Positions 1-10,669 of a DNA stretch of 64,000 nucleotides are shown here, in pieces. The stretch covers positions 682,001 through 746,000 of the forward strand of contig NC_085883.1 in assembly GCF_035222275.1 (NCBI RefSeq). The letters are read 5' to 3'. Every line of letters starts with the position of its first letter. The stretch's first letter is position 1. A program made the position numbers and the translations under genes. Source of the stretch: Podospora bellae-mahoneyi (Eukaryota; Ascomycota; Sordariomycetes; Sordariales; Podosporaceae). Under the pieces are notes generated by a model. That model was not told the origin of the DNA. It worked only from the letters and a program-made list of their open reading frames with translations, and did no database searches.

Positions 1-669
1 CTGGCCACCATGTCCATCATGGGCATGGTGTACGTTTTCACTCACTGCGTTGCTGATGTGTACGGAATGCCTGACCGCAAGCGAGAAGAGCTGCTCGCCG
101 CGCTCGAGGCGGAATGCAAGCGGGAAGCCAGGCCAGACGAAGGAGTCACGTTTTCTCTTCTCGACTCAACCTTGAACGAGTCCATGCGTCTCAACAATAT
201 CAGCGTCACCAGTTTGGCACGGGATGTGGCCGTTGATAGCCTTCATATCCCGGGTGTTGAAAAGGCGGGTGACGATGCTGGCGGTATTTCCTACACGTTG
301 CCACGCGGTTCCCGCATCGTCTTTCCAACACAGGACATGCATAGGGATGAGGGGGTGTATGGGCTTAACCCGGAGGAGTTTGATCCCTTCCGGTTCTATC
401 GAGAGTTTCAGACAGAAGGGGGGAGATTCGATGATATGTGTAAGGGTCTGCTGGTGTTCGGGTATGGAAAGCACGCCTGTCCAGGCAGGCACTACGCTAT
501 GCAGACGCTGAGGCAGACTCTGGCATATCTGGTGCTCAATTACGATGTTGCGTTGGTTGGTCCAGTCGATGCTGATGGGGGGTATGCCTTGAGAGGGAAG
601 AGGCAAACGCTACTGAACGTGAACGTGCCCAACGTAGATCTCAAGATCCGCGTCAGGCGCAAGAGATAG
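1..669 (+). CDS. Cytochrome P450 monooxygenase, C-terminal part
   Basis: This is the last ~220 residues of a P450; the reading frame is open back to base 1, so the gene starts outside the window. Visible landmarks are the K-helix ExxR (LNESMR), the PERF-like FDPFRF and the heme-ligand loop FGYGKHACPGRHYA, whose Cys binds the heme iron. Nothing in this portion looks damaged. The order and spacing fit the microsomal fungal P450s used in secondary metabolism (family knowledge). It runs tail-to-tail with the A-T-TE synthetase, 150 bp away, so it most likely oxidises that enzyme's product (inference). The substrate cannot be read from this fragment. Confidence 0.93.
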   Translation: MATMSIMGMVYVFTHCVADVYGMPDRKREELLAALEAECKREARPDEGVTFSLLDSTLNESMRLNNISVTSLARDVAVDSLHIPGVEKAGDDAGGISYTLPRGSRIVFPTQDMHRDEGVYGLNPEEFDPFRFYREFQTEGGRFDDMCKGLLVFGYGKHACPGRHYAMQTLRQTLAYLVLNYDVALVGPVDADGGYALRGKRQTLLNVNVPNVDLKIRVRRKR

Positions 670-819
670 ACACTTTGCATACCTTACTTTTCCTTCAAAA
701 CTGCCAGAAAGCCCCCATGGGATATGAGCGCCTACCTACCTAGACACCCAGGTACTAAACAATGCATCACAAGCCAAACACATAAAAGAGACCCTAAGCG
801 TGTGAAAAAGAGATAAACA

Positions 820-3800
820 CTACACCCCCCTCTCCCTCATAGCCCTCACAAACACCTCGGCAAACCCCTCTACAAACTCAGGCCCAATCATGGTGTAGTG
901 CGCCCCCCCAACACCGTGAAACCTCACGCCATCGCCGCCGCCAACTCCCTCACGCAAACAGACAAACTCCCTCCACCCCATCAAATGATCCCTCAACCAA
1001 ACCTCCCTCGTCTCGGCCACAGCCCTCAACGGAACAGCATAAAACACATCCATCCCCCCATCAATCTCCCCAGCCTCTGGCTCATAATCCACAGCAATAC
1101 TCTGCAGCCCATACGCCACATCCGCCCACCGAGCCAATTCCCCCTCGCCCAGCCCCAACTCCGCCAACCTCTCCCTATCCGCCACATCCAGCACCCCCCG
1201 CAAAGCCCTGCCCTTGTCCCCCTCCCGCGCCAGCATCCGGTCCAGCTCCTCCGTCTTCTCCTCCCCCGCGACCAGACCGAGGAAGTAGGCGAGGTTAATC
1301 AGGCACCGGTTCCAGTTCAGGTACCTCATCCTCTCCTTGATCCTCGGGGGCAGGTTGAGGACGCCGAGGAACTTGACGCTGTCGCCGGCTTGCTGGAGGA
1401 GCTTGGCCATCTCGAAGGCGAGCATGGAGCCGTAGGAGTAACCCGCCAGGCAGTACGGCCCTCTGGGTTGGTGGCGTTTGATGGCCGAGGCGTAAAAGGT
1501 TACGGCTTGGGTGATGGAGGTGAACAACTGGGGGGAGGAGGGCTCGTGATGGGGATTAACCGGCTCGAAGCCGGGGGCGCGGAGGGCGTAGATTGGTCTT
1601 TGGGGGGAGGAGAGGGAAAGGTGGTGGATGAGGGGGATGAACACGAGGACTTCGCCCACGCCGGGGTGGATGAGCCAGAGGGGGGTAGGGATTTGGTTTT
1701 CGGGAGAGGGAGGATTGGCGGGTGGTGGGCGGAAGATGATGACAGGATCGTAGTTGGGGAGGGAGGTGGTTGGGTTGGTAAGGGGGGTTGGGATGGGTTG
1801 GGGTTTTTTGTTTTGCTGGAGGATGTCTTCGACTACTGCTGCTAGGGCACGAGCGGTGGGGTTCTTCATGATGGCGATGACGGGTAATGACACGGTGAAC
1901 CGCTTGTCGAGGGCGTGTTTCAGGCGGATGAGGTCCATGGACGTGAAGCCCAGCTCCCATACAGGAGTATCGAGGTCACACCCGCTCTCCAAATTACCTC
2001 GTCGTTCTCTGGTAAAGTCTTGGAGGATGCCGGCCTCCACATCTGTCAGCTTGGAGTTCCTGGGCGTCCCCTTTCTGTTGACACCGTTTACCAGGTTGCG
2101 GTGTCGGGCTACATCAACGGCAAAGAGATCTCCCTCAAAGAAAGATCTCATCTTGGCTCGTGAAACCTTTCCCAATGTTGTTGTTGGTAGCAGTTGCATT
2201 GATTCAGGGGTCAAGGCAAAGATGAGTGGGCGAGAGGCGGTGGCCAATAGACAGGCTTCCGTTAGGCTTTTGTCAACCTCAGCCATTCGGATGGCAACGT
2301 CCTCGGCTTCCCATTCGATTTTGGCCGGCACATAAGCAACCGTCACCTGCTCGGTGTGAGCATTATTGGATGGAAAGACGAAAAGACGCGAGACAACTTC
2401 CTTCCCCTGAACAGCCTGTTCGAGGAGCAGCTGGATATCGGCGATGGGCGTTTTCACCCCGTTGATGTTGACCAGTTCTTTCACACGTCCTACCAGACAT
2501 AGGCGGCCATCAGAATCCAACAGAGCGCGGTCCCCGGTGCGGAACCACCCATCCTCCGTAAATGCCTGCTGCGTAGCCGCCAGGTTTCTGTAGTACGATC
2601 CAAAGACCATGGTGCCCCGTACCTCGAGATCGCCCGGCTCATTTGGCAGGGCGTTTCTTCGTTGCCGATCCGATTCAGGCCCAGATCCCCAGCTGACTCG
2701 GACTCGCATCTCCATGCCACGTATGCATGTGCCGAGTGAGGCAACGGCGTAGCCCATCTCGAGATCATAGTCTGGACAACTTGTACTGTATATGCAGCCA
2801 GCGCATGTCTCGGTCATTCCAAACCCGGGGGCTATAACATTCCTGGGCGCGCCGTAACGTTCGAGAAGCGCCGAGGCTTCCACGCATGTCTGCATGTCAT
2901 TTGCCTCTCCCCCAGACACGAGAAATGCCAGGCTTGAAAGATCCCACTGCTTGGTGTTTTGCTCCGGCTGCCTCTTGCTGGCTGATACGAGACTGGCCAG
3001 GAAGAAGTTGGGCGCAAAGGACCGGGAGACACGATGGCGACTCAGATGGTCGAGGAAGAGAAACGGTGACGACACAACATCGGCAGTTCCGACGTGAACC
3101 TGGTCAACGTTTTCCCACAGGGCGTGAATGTGTATCTCGACCAAGGCTCCGACGTGGTCGAGGCCGATCCAATTCAGAAACGGGCGACCGGGCGGAAGAA
3201 CACATGCCCCTGACTTCCCTGCTACTGATGCCAACACCATGCTGTGAGTCAGACACACGGCTTTGGCGTTGCCCGTGCTCCCCGATGTCAGCATCAGCAT
3301 GGCCAGGGAGTTTGGATTTTCTTGTGCTCGTGGTAGGCCGTTCCGATCCAATCCATCTTCTTTGTGTCCTTTCCTGCTGCACTCTTCCAACTGCTCAACA
3401 GTCACGATTTCAAGGCCATGATCCACGCCGTCAAAGAGAGAGACATTTCCAGTCCGTGTGATGCATATCGGAGACTCTAGAAGGTTTGAAAGGCCTTTGA
3501 TGTGCTTTTTACGGTAACCTGGGGCATTGCTGAATGGAGTAGAGAGTACGGGGAGCCCTCTGGCCATCCGAACGGACCAAAACCAAAAGATTGTGTCTTG
3601 GTGGTTGTCCAGATGAAGCAGGATTGGCTTCTGCTCTCGAAATGATGGGAGAGCACGGACGGCTCGCGAGTTTGAGGTTGCCAGAGCCAGCAGGTGGGCA
3701 TATGATATGTCCGTCGGAGTGCTGGGGTTTCCCGGGGCGTAGAACAGAAGGCGTTGGCACGGGCTGCTTCTTGCTCGGCTTTGCAAGAGGTCCTCTAAGG

Positions 3801-3834
3801 TCGCTATTCCGGTGTGATGTGGCGAGGGCTTCAT
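820..3834 (-). CDS. NRPS-like A-T-TE synthetase (arylpyruvate-activating type)
   Basis: A single-exon protein of 1004 aa. The adenylation domain (~15-570) has the A3 loop LTSGSTGNAKAV (~182-193), A5 GFGMTE (~337-342), A7/A8 TGDRALL to GRVKELVNINGVK (~433-461) and a C-terminal TLGK lysine (~556). The thiolation domain (~600-675) has LGFTSMDL, Ser632 being the likely phosphopantetheine site. The thioesterase (~715-1004) has GYSYG with nucleophile Ser800 and a late GGAHYTM histidine. There is no condensation domain. The segment FLNWIGLDHVGALVEIH resembles synthetases that activate aryl 2-oxo acids and couple two of them into terphenylquinones, furanones or butyrolactones (family knowledge). Which ring the TE makes cannot be told. 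It is divergent from the O-methyltransferase and convergent with the P450. Confidence 0.9.
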   Translation of the reverse strand: MKPSPHHTGIATLEDLLQSRARSSPCQRLLFYAPGNPSTPTDISYAHLLALATSNSRAVRALPSFREQKPILLHLDNHQDTIFWFWSVRMARGLPVLSTPFSNAPGYRKKHIKGLSNLLESPICITRTGNVSLFDGVDHGLEIVTVEQLEECSRKGHKEDGLDRNGLPRAQENPNSLAMLMLTSGSTGNAKAVCLTHSMVLASVAGKSGACVLPPGRPFLNWIGLDHVGALVEIHIHALWENVDQVHVGTADVVSSPFLFLDHLSRHRVSRSFAPNFFLASLVSASKRQPEQNTKQWDLSSLAFLVSGGEANDMQTCVEASALLERYGAPRNVIAPGFGMTETCAGCIYSTSCPDYDLEMGYAVASLGTCIRGMEMRVRVSWGSGPESDRQRRNALPNEPGDLEVRGTMVFGSYYRNLAATQQAFTEDGWFRTGDRALLDSDGRLCLVGRVKELVNINGVKTPIADIQLLLEQAVQGKEVVSRLFVFPSNNAHTEQVTVAYVPAKIEWEAEDVAIRMAEVDKSLTEACLLATASRPLIFALTPESMQLLPTTTLGKVSRAKMRSFFEGDLFAVDVARHRNLVNGVNRKGTPRNSKLTDVEAGILQDFTRERRGNLESGCDLDTPVWELGFTSMDLIRLKHALDKRFTVSLPVIAIMKNPTARALAAVVEDILQQNKKPQPIPTPLTNPTTSLPNYDPVIIFRPPPANPPSPENQIPTPLWLIHPGVGEVLVFIPLIHHLSLSSPQRPIYALRAPGFEPVNPHHEPSSPQLFTSITQAVTFYASAIKRHQPRGPYCLAGYSYGSMLAFEMAKLLQQAGDSVKFLGVLNLPPRIKERMRYLNWNRCLINLAYFLGLVAGEEKTEELDRMLAREGDKGRALRGVLDVADRERLAELGLGEGELARWADVAYGLQSIAVDYEPEAGEIDGGMDVFYAVPLRAVAETREVWLRDHLMGWREFVCLREGVGGGDGVRFHGVGGAHYTMIGPEFVEGFAEVFVRAMRERGV

Positions 3835-4497
3835 CTTGATGGATGCGCAAAGTGATGGGTAGGCTGGAGGGCGGTATTGTCTTTGCTTTGAAATGCTCTC
3901 TGGTCTTCCTTGAGGGTGTGATTAAAGTAGGTAGGGAGCTGTCTCAAATCCATACCTAGGTAGGTAGGTATCTACTCAACCTACAAGACACCTGCTATCT
4001 GGTAAAGAACCCGAAACGTGAAGCCGCCACTCCTTGGCGAGGTCAGTTTGGTCGAGACCGAAATCAGACGAACCATGGTGAGATCGGCCGAATCGCCAGT
4101 TCATCCGCTTTTGCACACACCCCTTTTCACCGTGCTTGTTGTACCCCTCCTCCTTTCCGCATCGACATGCAGCCAGGACGTGGTACCCCGTTGGGTAAGC
4201 CGAAAAGCGATAGTTGGTGATTCGCTACGCATGGTGCACCACTGACATGCATCGGGGCGGCGGTGTCGTCTTACATTCTTTTCGTGATCAATGGAAAGGT
4301 GTTTCGGCTTGGAGCAATATCTCTATATCGGGGTATCATCGTGTGTCACCAAGACAGCAACCGCAAAACGCAGGTAGGTATATGTGCTGACCTACCTTAT
4401 CTTGGGCGCCATCACCCAGCTGGAGGCTGACTTGCAGGGGTGCATACCTTACCTACCTACCGTTCACTCATCGCTTTCTTTCCCATCTTGTTTCAGT
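3835..4497. promoter_or_regulatory. Shared divergent upstream region
   Basis: A 663-bp interval lies between the divergent A-T-TE synthetase and the O-methyltransferase. It carries short AGGT/ACCT tetranucleotide runs near 3955-3972, 4373-4400 and 4445-4460. No convincing coding exon is visible. A shared, co-regulated promoter is an inference from the arrangement. Confidence 0.4.
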
Positions 4498-5935
4498 ATG
4501 CCTGGATCATCAACGCCGTCGTGCTCCAAGCCAAGAATCTTGGAGCTCGCAGATAGAATCAGCCACTCGGCAGCCCACCTGGACAGTATTCTGCGCGCCA
4601 AGGATGTTCCCTCACCCTCGTTTGCGGAGGATGCCCCTGCTCCTTACCCGTCAGAAACGGATGATGTCCGGGACGTCATCATCGACGCTGCCGCCGAGTT
4701 GTATGATCTGTTGCTCGAGCCCATGGCCTTGCTCTACAAAAAGACGGGAGTAAGATTCGCACCCCGAACAGCCCAAACCATGTCATGAATGGCAGAACTA
4801 GACACTGATGCAGACCAGCACAACAATATGGTGTGCCTCCAGTTCATAACCCGCTTCAGTGTCGCCGACATGGTGCCGGCGGGCGGACAGATCTCCTTTG
4901 GTGATGTTGCTGCAAAGGTCCCAGGGCTGACTGAATCCATCGTCGGCCGTCTACTGCGACATGCCATGACGATGCACGTGTTCCACGAGCCCCAACCCGG
5001 CATGGTCGCCCATACCAAAGCCTCCAAAGCCCTTCAAACCAACCCGGTGTTGAACGCTTGGCTGAGGAACGGAACCCATGAGATGTGGCCGGCTGCAGTC
5101 AAGATGCTTGACGCCCTAGAAAAGTGGCCCGAGTCCTCAGAGCCGTCAGAGACGGGGTTTGCCCTGGCGAATGGTACAGTTGCCACCGCCTTTGAGATCC
5201 TCGGTAGCGACCCCGCCCGGGCCGCCAGGTTCGGTCGCGCCATGAGTATCTACGCCATGAAGCCCGAGTACTCGCCTTCTTACCTGACAGAATACTTCGA
5301 CTGGGCAAGTCTTGAATCGGCGCGTGTTCTGGCGGTGGCGGGGGCCTCCTATTTCCAAGTCGCTGTTGAACTTGCTCGAAGATTCCCCAACTTGCAGGTC
5401 ACGGTGCAAGACACGGCACAAGCTCTGCCTGTTCCGGCGGCTGGAGCAGTGCCAGCCGATGTGGAGGAACGGTTGAACGTCGCGGTCGTAGAAGATACCT
5501 TTGCTCCCCAGATGTCTAGCACACAGCCAGTTGATGTCGTACTGCTCCGTTGGGTGCTGCATATTTGGCCTGACAAGTATTGTGTCCGTCTGCTGAGAGC
5601 ACAGGTCCCTCTGATGCGAACTGGAACAAGGCTTGTAATCCAGGACGTCATCTTTCCGAAGCCAGGAACAGTAGCACAGTGGCGGGAACAGGACTTGAGG
5701 TAAGCGATGCCCTATTGTTTGCATGTCCGGTAAAAGAAGCATTCGAGGCTGACCAAAGGCGGCGGTGACCAGGGCGAGCGATGTCCACATGGCAAACCTT
5801 TTTAATGGCAAAGAGAGGACAGCCGAGGAGTGGGAGGCACTTGTCGTCGATGCCGATCCGCGATTTGTGGTCTCGCGCGTGGTTGAGCCCAAGGGATCAG
5901 CTCTGGGCATCATTGAAGTTGCGTGGCAGGAGTGA
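4498..5935 (+). CDS. SAM-dependent O-methyltransferase (fungal COMT-like)
   Basis: Three exons, 4498-4749, 4819-5699 and 5773-5935, join in frame to 431 aa, normal for fungal plant-type O-methyltransferases. Introns are 69 and 73 bp with GTAAG donors and CAG acceptors. The N-terminal half has the dimerisation/winged-helix pattern (VPAGGQISFGDVAAKVPG). The SAM domain has RFPNLQVTVQD and VVLLRWVLHIWPDK, whose His matches the usual catalytic base, and the end ADPRFVVSRVVEPKGS is typical. The glycine loop, normally VDVGGxxG, reads LAVAGASYF, so the acidic residue and one glycine are absent and SAM binding may be altered. It likely methylates a phenol or enol from the neighbouring synthetase/P450 pathway (inference). 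The ATG at 4498 is the first one that gives a normal N-terminus. Confidence 0.87.
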
Positions 5936-6317
5936 ATGAGTAGGTAATACCGAGAACATCGATTTCGCACAGTGTCAAGTGTAATAACATTTCAGCTTTG
6001 TTGTGTTTGTTGTCCAGTGCCAGGAGCACTGGCAGCCAGGCTGCTTCGCCGCAGGGCCACGTCGCTGACGCCGATCACCCACTCACAGCTGCATGCTGAG
6101 CTGCATTTGAATAAATACTGTTCCCCATTTGAGCCAAACATCATCATACTTGTCGACACTATCGATTCTCTCAAGAGGTTGGGGCGATCAGCAACGACCT
6201 GGGCGCCACTATCCACGGGGCCAGGGAGTACAAAAGCTCGCCGATTGCCTGTCTCGCCGCAGCCACCAGATCCCCCTCTCGTTTTCATCTTCTCCAACAC
6301 ACTTGCGGCTATCCACA

Positions 6318-6930
6318 ATGCAGCTCAAGACACTCTTTTCCTTCGTGGTGCCCCTGCTGGGACTTCAAAGCTCAGTACACAGTCTCAACATTCCACCCGC
6401 TCAGGAGCTGCATCTTCGCGACGAGATCAACGCTCAGGGAGGCCAATCGAACCAACTGTACAAGTTTGAGGTTGGAATCTACAAACGAAACAACGTCACG
6501 TGGGACGCCTTCGCCGCCTTTCTCGTCAACTCTCGCTATCCCAAGGTGAAGCCACTTGTGGCCAAGCATGGCGTTGCTGTTTGGACCGAGGTGAGATAGA
6601 TACCTAGGTACAATATACCACCATCGAATCAGCGGGCTAACATCTCCACCGTAGACATTGACGCCACCTTCAGCACGAGCCATTGCCGCAGGCGCCATCC
6701 CTCCCGGCTGGACGGTGCCGCAGTATGACTCCATCTCGACTTACTACGTCAGCGATCCCTCTGTTCTCGGCGCCTTGACCACTGACCCAGCCTGGATTGC
6801 GTTGGAGATTGCTGCCGCGGGGTATGTGGATGGATCAAGAGGAACGCTTCTGGCCGGTTTTGAGACTGTCAAGTATGAGAAGCCGAAGAAGGGAGGCAAA
6901 GGTAAGAAGAGAGACTGTTTGCTAGATTAG
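6318..6930 (+). CDS. Secreted EthD-domain-like protein
   Basis: Two exons, 6318-6590 and 6655-6930 (64-bp intron with GGCTAAC branch site), encode 182 aa. The start is an N-terminal signal peptide (MQLKTLFSFVVPLLG, cut near residue 22). The core KFEVGIYKRNNVTWDAF followed by a ferredoxin-like-fold pattern and HGVAVWTETLTPPS resembles EthD-type small dimeric alpha/beta-barrel proteins (family recognised by pattern only). The tail is lysine-rich (KKGGKGKK). EthD-like proteins occur in some fungal aromatic-metabolite clusters, but the signal peptide is unusual for that role. It may therefore belong to the cluster or be an unrelated secreted protein. No catalytic residue is assigned. Confidence 0.65.
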
Positions 6931-7288
6931 GTGTGGTTTGAAGTATGTTCGAGTGCTTTTATGCCTGCGGTACTGACCTCTACATGTATTTACTTCCTAA
7001 AAGACACACATTGTTAATGGGACATGAAGAGGGGTTGTACCTTGCCCGAAATCAGGAGAAACAAAAACCATGTTGGCGGATATACTTTCATCAATTTGAT
7101 GTGGGTACCTTAAGAACGTTTATTATCACATGTCGTACCACACAAAGCCTCGCTTTACTCTCCAGCAAGCGCCCTCAAACTTACCTACATCAACCCATGC
7201 AACTGATCATCAAGAACCACCCTCCCCTCCCGTCAGCATTACAACCCCGTACAAAGCCACCGCCACAATCAAAATCACCCCCCAAGTT

Positions 7289-7801
7289 TCAAACCAACCA
7301 CCCCACCACCATCCCAAACCCGGCACCCAGCAAACCCCCATCCATTCCCACTCTCCTTCCATTCTCCCCAACCCCAGCGCTGCTGGTACTACTACTCACG
7401 ACATTGTCCGGCCTCGGCGTCGGCCGTTCAGTAGGCAGCCCAGTCTCAAACGTGTAGCTCGTCAACGGTGTCACGGTGATACTGCACGAGCTCCCACTCG
7501 GCACCCCCTCCAGACTGCATCCTAGCGATACGACATCCGACTCGATTGAGCTTATCACCGAAATGAACGTCTCCAGTGCGAAGGGCTCCTCTGTGGTTTG
7601 TAGGAGGGGGTCGTCACATGCGTAGGGAATGTCAGAATTTGAGTTCTCTTGACAGGTTTGGCCGGTTAGACAGCACCATGTTGAGTCGCACGGGACTGGG
7701 CAGAGGAAGGACGGTCCGTCCTGGCGCCGGAGGGGTTTGGCAGGGTTTAAGGCGATGGTTTGGGTGGTAAGGGATAGGAAGAGAAAGGTTGAGAGCTTCA
7801 T
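7289..7801 (-). CDS. Small secreted, probably GPI-anchored Cys-rich protein
   Basis: The internal ATG at 7801 was chosen over the longer frame because it begins a clear signal peptide (MKLSTFLFLSLTTQTIA) and gives 170 aa. A KEX2-like RR site follows at about residue 25 (PLRRQDG). Next is a Cys-rich segment with CPVPCDSTWCC and QTCQE, then a Ser/Thr-rich stalk and a hydrophobic C-terminus (GGLLGAGFGMVVGWLV) typical of GPI-anchor addition. The layout is common among fungal wall or surface proteins. No family is recognised and no function is assigned. Confidence 0.72.
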   Translation of the reverse strand: MKLSTFLFLSLTTQTIALNPAKPLRRQDGPSFLCPVPCDSTWCCLTGQTCQENSNSDIPYACDDPLLQTTEEPFALETFISVISSIESDVVSLGCSLEGVPSGSSCSITVTPLTSYTFETGLPTERPTPRPDNVVSSSTSSAGVGENGRRVGMDGGLLGAGFGMVVGWLV

Positions 7802-8366
7802 TGTCGGTTCCGAGGCGGATTGATTGTCGGTGGGAGGCTGCAAACCGGGAAAGGCGAAACGATGGATGAGTGCCATTTTCGAATGAGGGGAACTAGGTAC
7901 CTATATATGTGCCTTCTGGGACTTTGCCACTCAGTAGGTATCGTCCAAAGCTGCCCGCTATCAGCGATCGTGCGATTGCATACACCTTGAGTTGGTGTAA
8001 CCGTGGATCCGACCCCGCCTGCGATAGACCGAGTTTCCTGTCTGAAACACCACCTCCGGATAGCTCAAGTCGATCAAAGTTCACGAGAAAGTGGCGTTCG
8101 ATATAGGGGCTGATATCTGAAATGATTATTATGTGATGGGTGCTATCATGGCGAGATTGCAACGTGGTGGCTGAAGCTGGACCACCATCTTGAAGTGGGT
8201 GTGGAGAAGCGTGGGGAGCTGCCTGACGTGTGCTGGCGACTAATAGAGACAGGAATCCAAGGCCGTGAGTTAAAATAGCTGGTTATAAAGTGGCTCTTCT
8301 CTGGATGGAGCCAAGGTCGAGGCTTTCGCTTGGGTTGGTCCTGTGGTGTCAAGTCCGCGATCGACC

Positions 8367-10669
8367 ATGCGGCGAGCAAGTCGAGCTCCAGATCGACCTG
8401 GAGCAAATGCCCAAGATGCTCCAGTTTTGCTCCAAGACCTCTTACCTCATGCTTCAGCTGCCACCCCGTATTCCACCAATATTGACTCAGATCATCACAA
8501 CGACCCATTACCAACATCTCCATTTATCCCAAACACCACGAGCAACATCCCGACCTCCCCACCAAACATTCAATATAATCCAGCGGCACCAACACCACCA
8601 GTCCCACCACCGACAACCCCTCCTCAACCACCACTCACCAACTCCGCAACCTCTCAAACTCCCGCCACTTCCCCAATCTCAACCATTCCCAACCAACAAC
8701 CATCCAACCCATCTTCCACCACCTTCACTCCTTCCTCCCCAACCCTCTCAACCCGTCTCACCAAACTCCTCACCCGGCTATCAACCCTCCCAACACCCCC
8801 CATCATCACCTACCTCCATAAACACCTCAAAGTCCCCACCATCCTCCTCATCACCCTCCTCCTCTTCATCTTCGTCACCCTCATCTCCTGGCAAGCCCAC
8901 AACCTCGACTGGCCTCTCGCCAGAATCCCGATCCCCTCCGGCATTCTCCTCCTGACAATAGTAGCCAAGTTCACAGACTGGGCACTCGCCGGCGTAACCG
9001 ACGACGCCTGGGAACGACTGCAATGGGGTCCATTACTGCAGCGAGGCCGAGGGAACATGTTGACGTTCCTTGTGATGGGTTCCGGGTTCGGGAGCTGGTG
9101 GAGGGTGTTATTTTCTTCGGGGGTGCAGCCGGGAGAGGAGACGAAGTTGATGAGGCTGAGGAGATTAGTCAGGACGAAATGGAAATGGCGGCTTCGGTTC
9201 AGCGCTCGGTTCTGGAGTTTCATCCGCATCTTCGTTTGGTTGTTTGTCCAATTCCCAGGCTTGATTATCATGGCCATGATCGAGAACAAAGACTCCTTCC
9301 ACCCAACAGCATGGGCGGACGTCACCGGTGGGATGGGGGTGTTCAACGTGAGCGCGGGTTGGTTCCAGCCTGGTGACCCATTCACTTATCGACTGGTTTT
9401 TGGTATCCTTCAAGACCCAACCATCACGGTGACTACCACGCCAATAGGTGAGGAATGTAGTCGGGAGGATAGCTGTCAGTCGTACATCTTGTCCGGGGGG
9501 ACAACCCTTGTTCAGCCTTGGGCTTTTGTACCGCGGCAATTGACTGACAACCACGCCTATGTAATTGAGAACGCGCCGGCGTATCAAATCGATGGCTGGG
9601 AGACCTCGTTCAACCATTCGTTGCCGTATGCCTTCTGGACTGACGACCAGTGTCGGGTGTTCACCTCTCAAAGCCCGCTGGGTGCGGTTGATGGCTCGCT
9701 TCAAATTTGTGTGAAGAACGATGGAGATGATGGACGGTTGTTGGCAGGTGAGTAGCTCCGGGTTTCCCAAAGTCTTCAGCGCGTCGACATGTTAACGTTT
9801 ATTCCTGTCCTCAAGGCATCCGAGAATGCGGTAGCAACGTGGACAAGACCGGCAATTGCACCCTTGATCCGGCCTATCCAGGGTGGGATTCCTTCCCGGC
9901 CTTCTCATCTGTCATCGAACTGTATCGACTGAACGTAGACCTTGTGACAGACCGTCACACCCAGACCATCATCGAGCTGTCCAACCAAGCTAGTCCAATC
10001 AAGCAGATAATCGCACCTGAAGACTTCCTCGACGCATTCGCCCTCCTTCTCTGCCCCTTCCCCACAAACTCGACCCAAATCTCCCGATGGTGCGCCCCCA
10101 GCGCCGTGAACCAACAGCTCACAGCTTCGCTCGCGTGGAGAATCCAACTGGCCTACAGCGAGAGGTACCTTGACGACCAACTCTCCATGGACATGCTTCG
10201 TAATCTCTTTGCAACGGTGTTGTATATGTTTAACCCAGTCTATCGGGCTATTTCCATCGATGGTTCCGTGCCGTGGAGACCCTACGAGACAGTACTTGGA
10301 CTGCCACCAGAGAACACCTTTCGAGGGTCCCCAGCCATCCAGTCGAGCTATGTCGCCCCGGCTACTTGGACTGTGGTTGCTTTCATCGTGTCGGCGGTAG
10401 TACTAATCTCTGCGGCGGTCATCGCGATGGTTGTGTCGTCTGTATATGCCGATATGCCTGACCTTAACAAGTTCTTGGTGTTAGATGGGATGAAAGTCGT
10501 TGTCGTTGATCCCGCAACTGGGGATGAGACTTTCTTTGGCAATGTTGTATGTCGGGAGAAGACGAAGGAAGGAGTGATTTATGTGGCGAGCCGGACGACC
10601 GTCTGTCTTGCGAGGAGTGGGGCGACAGCAGGGAGCGACGGGAATGCATCCTCACCTGCTTCGAGATGA
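8367..10669 (+). CDS. Large multi-pass membrane protein of unknown function
   Basis: Exons 8367-9747 and 9816-10669 (68-bp intron) join to 744 aa. The ATG at 8367 is the first in frame. Residues ~1-150 are low-complexity Pro/Ser/Thr/Asn, probably disordered and cytosolic. Hydrophobic segments follow (VPTILLITLLLFIFVTLIS, SGILLLTIVAKFTDWA, and FWSFIRIFVWLFVQF with PGLIIMAMI). A long Cys-containing loop of about 350 residues then lies before a last strong membrane segment (WTVVAFIVSAVVLISAAVI) and a ~75-residue tail. The pattern of a large lumenal or extracellular loop between membrane helices is seen in many lineage-specific fungal proteins. I do not recognise a named family. Confidence 0.75.

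Noticed and set aside
898-1845. 315-codon plus-strand frame opposite the A-T-TE thioesterase end
   Set aside because: Low-complexity Pro/His then Gly/Glu composition mirrors the opposite strand's codon bias; no domain.
7960-8050. Possible tRNA gene
   Set aside because: A GGATCCGACCCC-like stretch resembles a T-loop only weakly; no acceptor-stem pairing or A-box found. No convincing tRNA was seen anywhere in the window.
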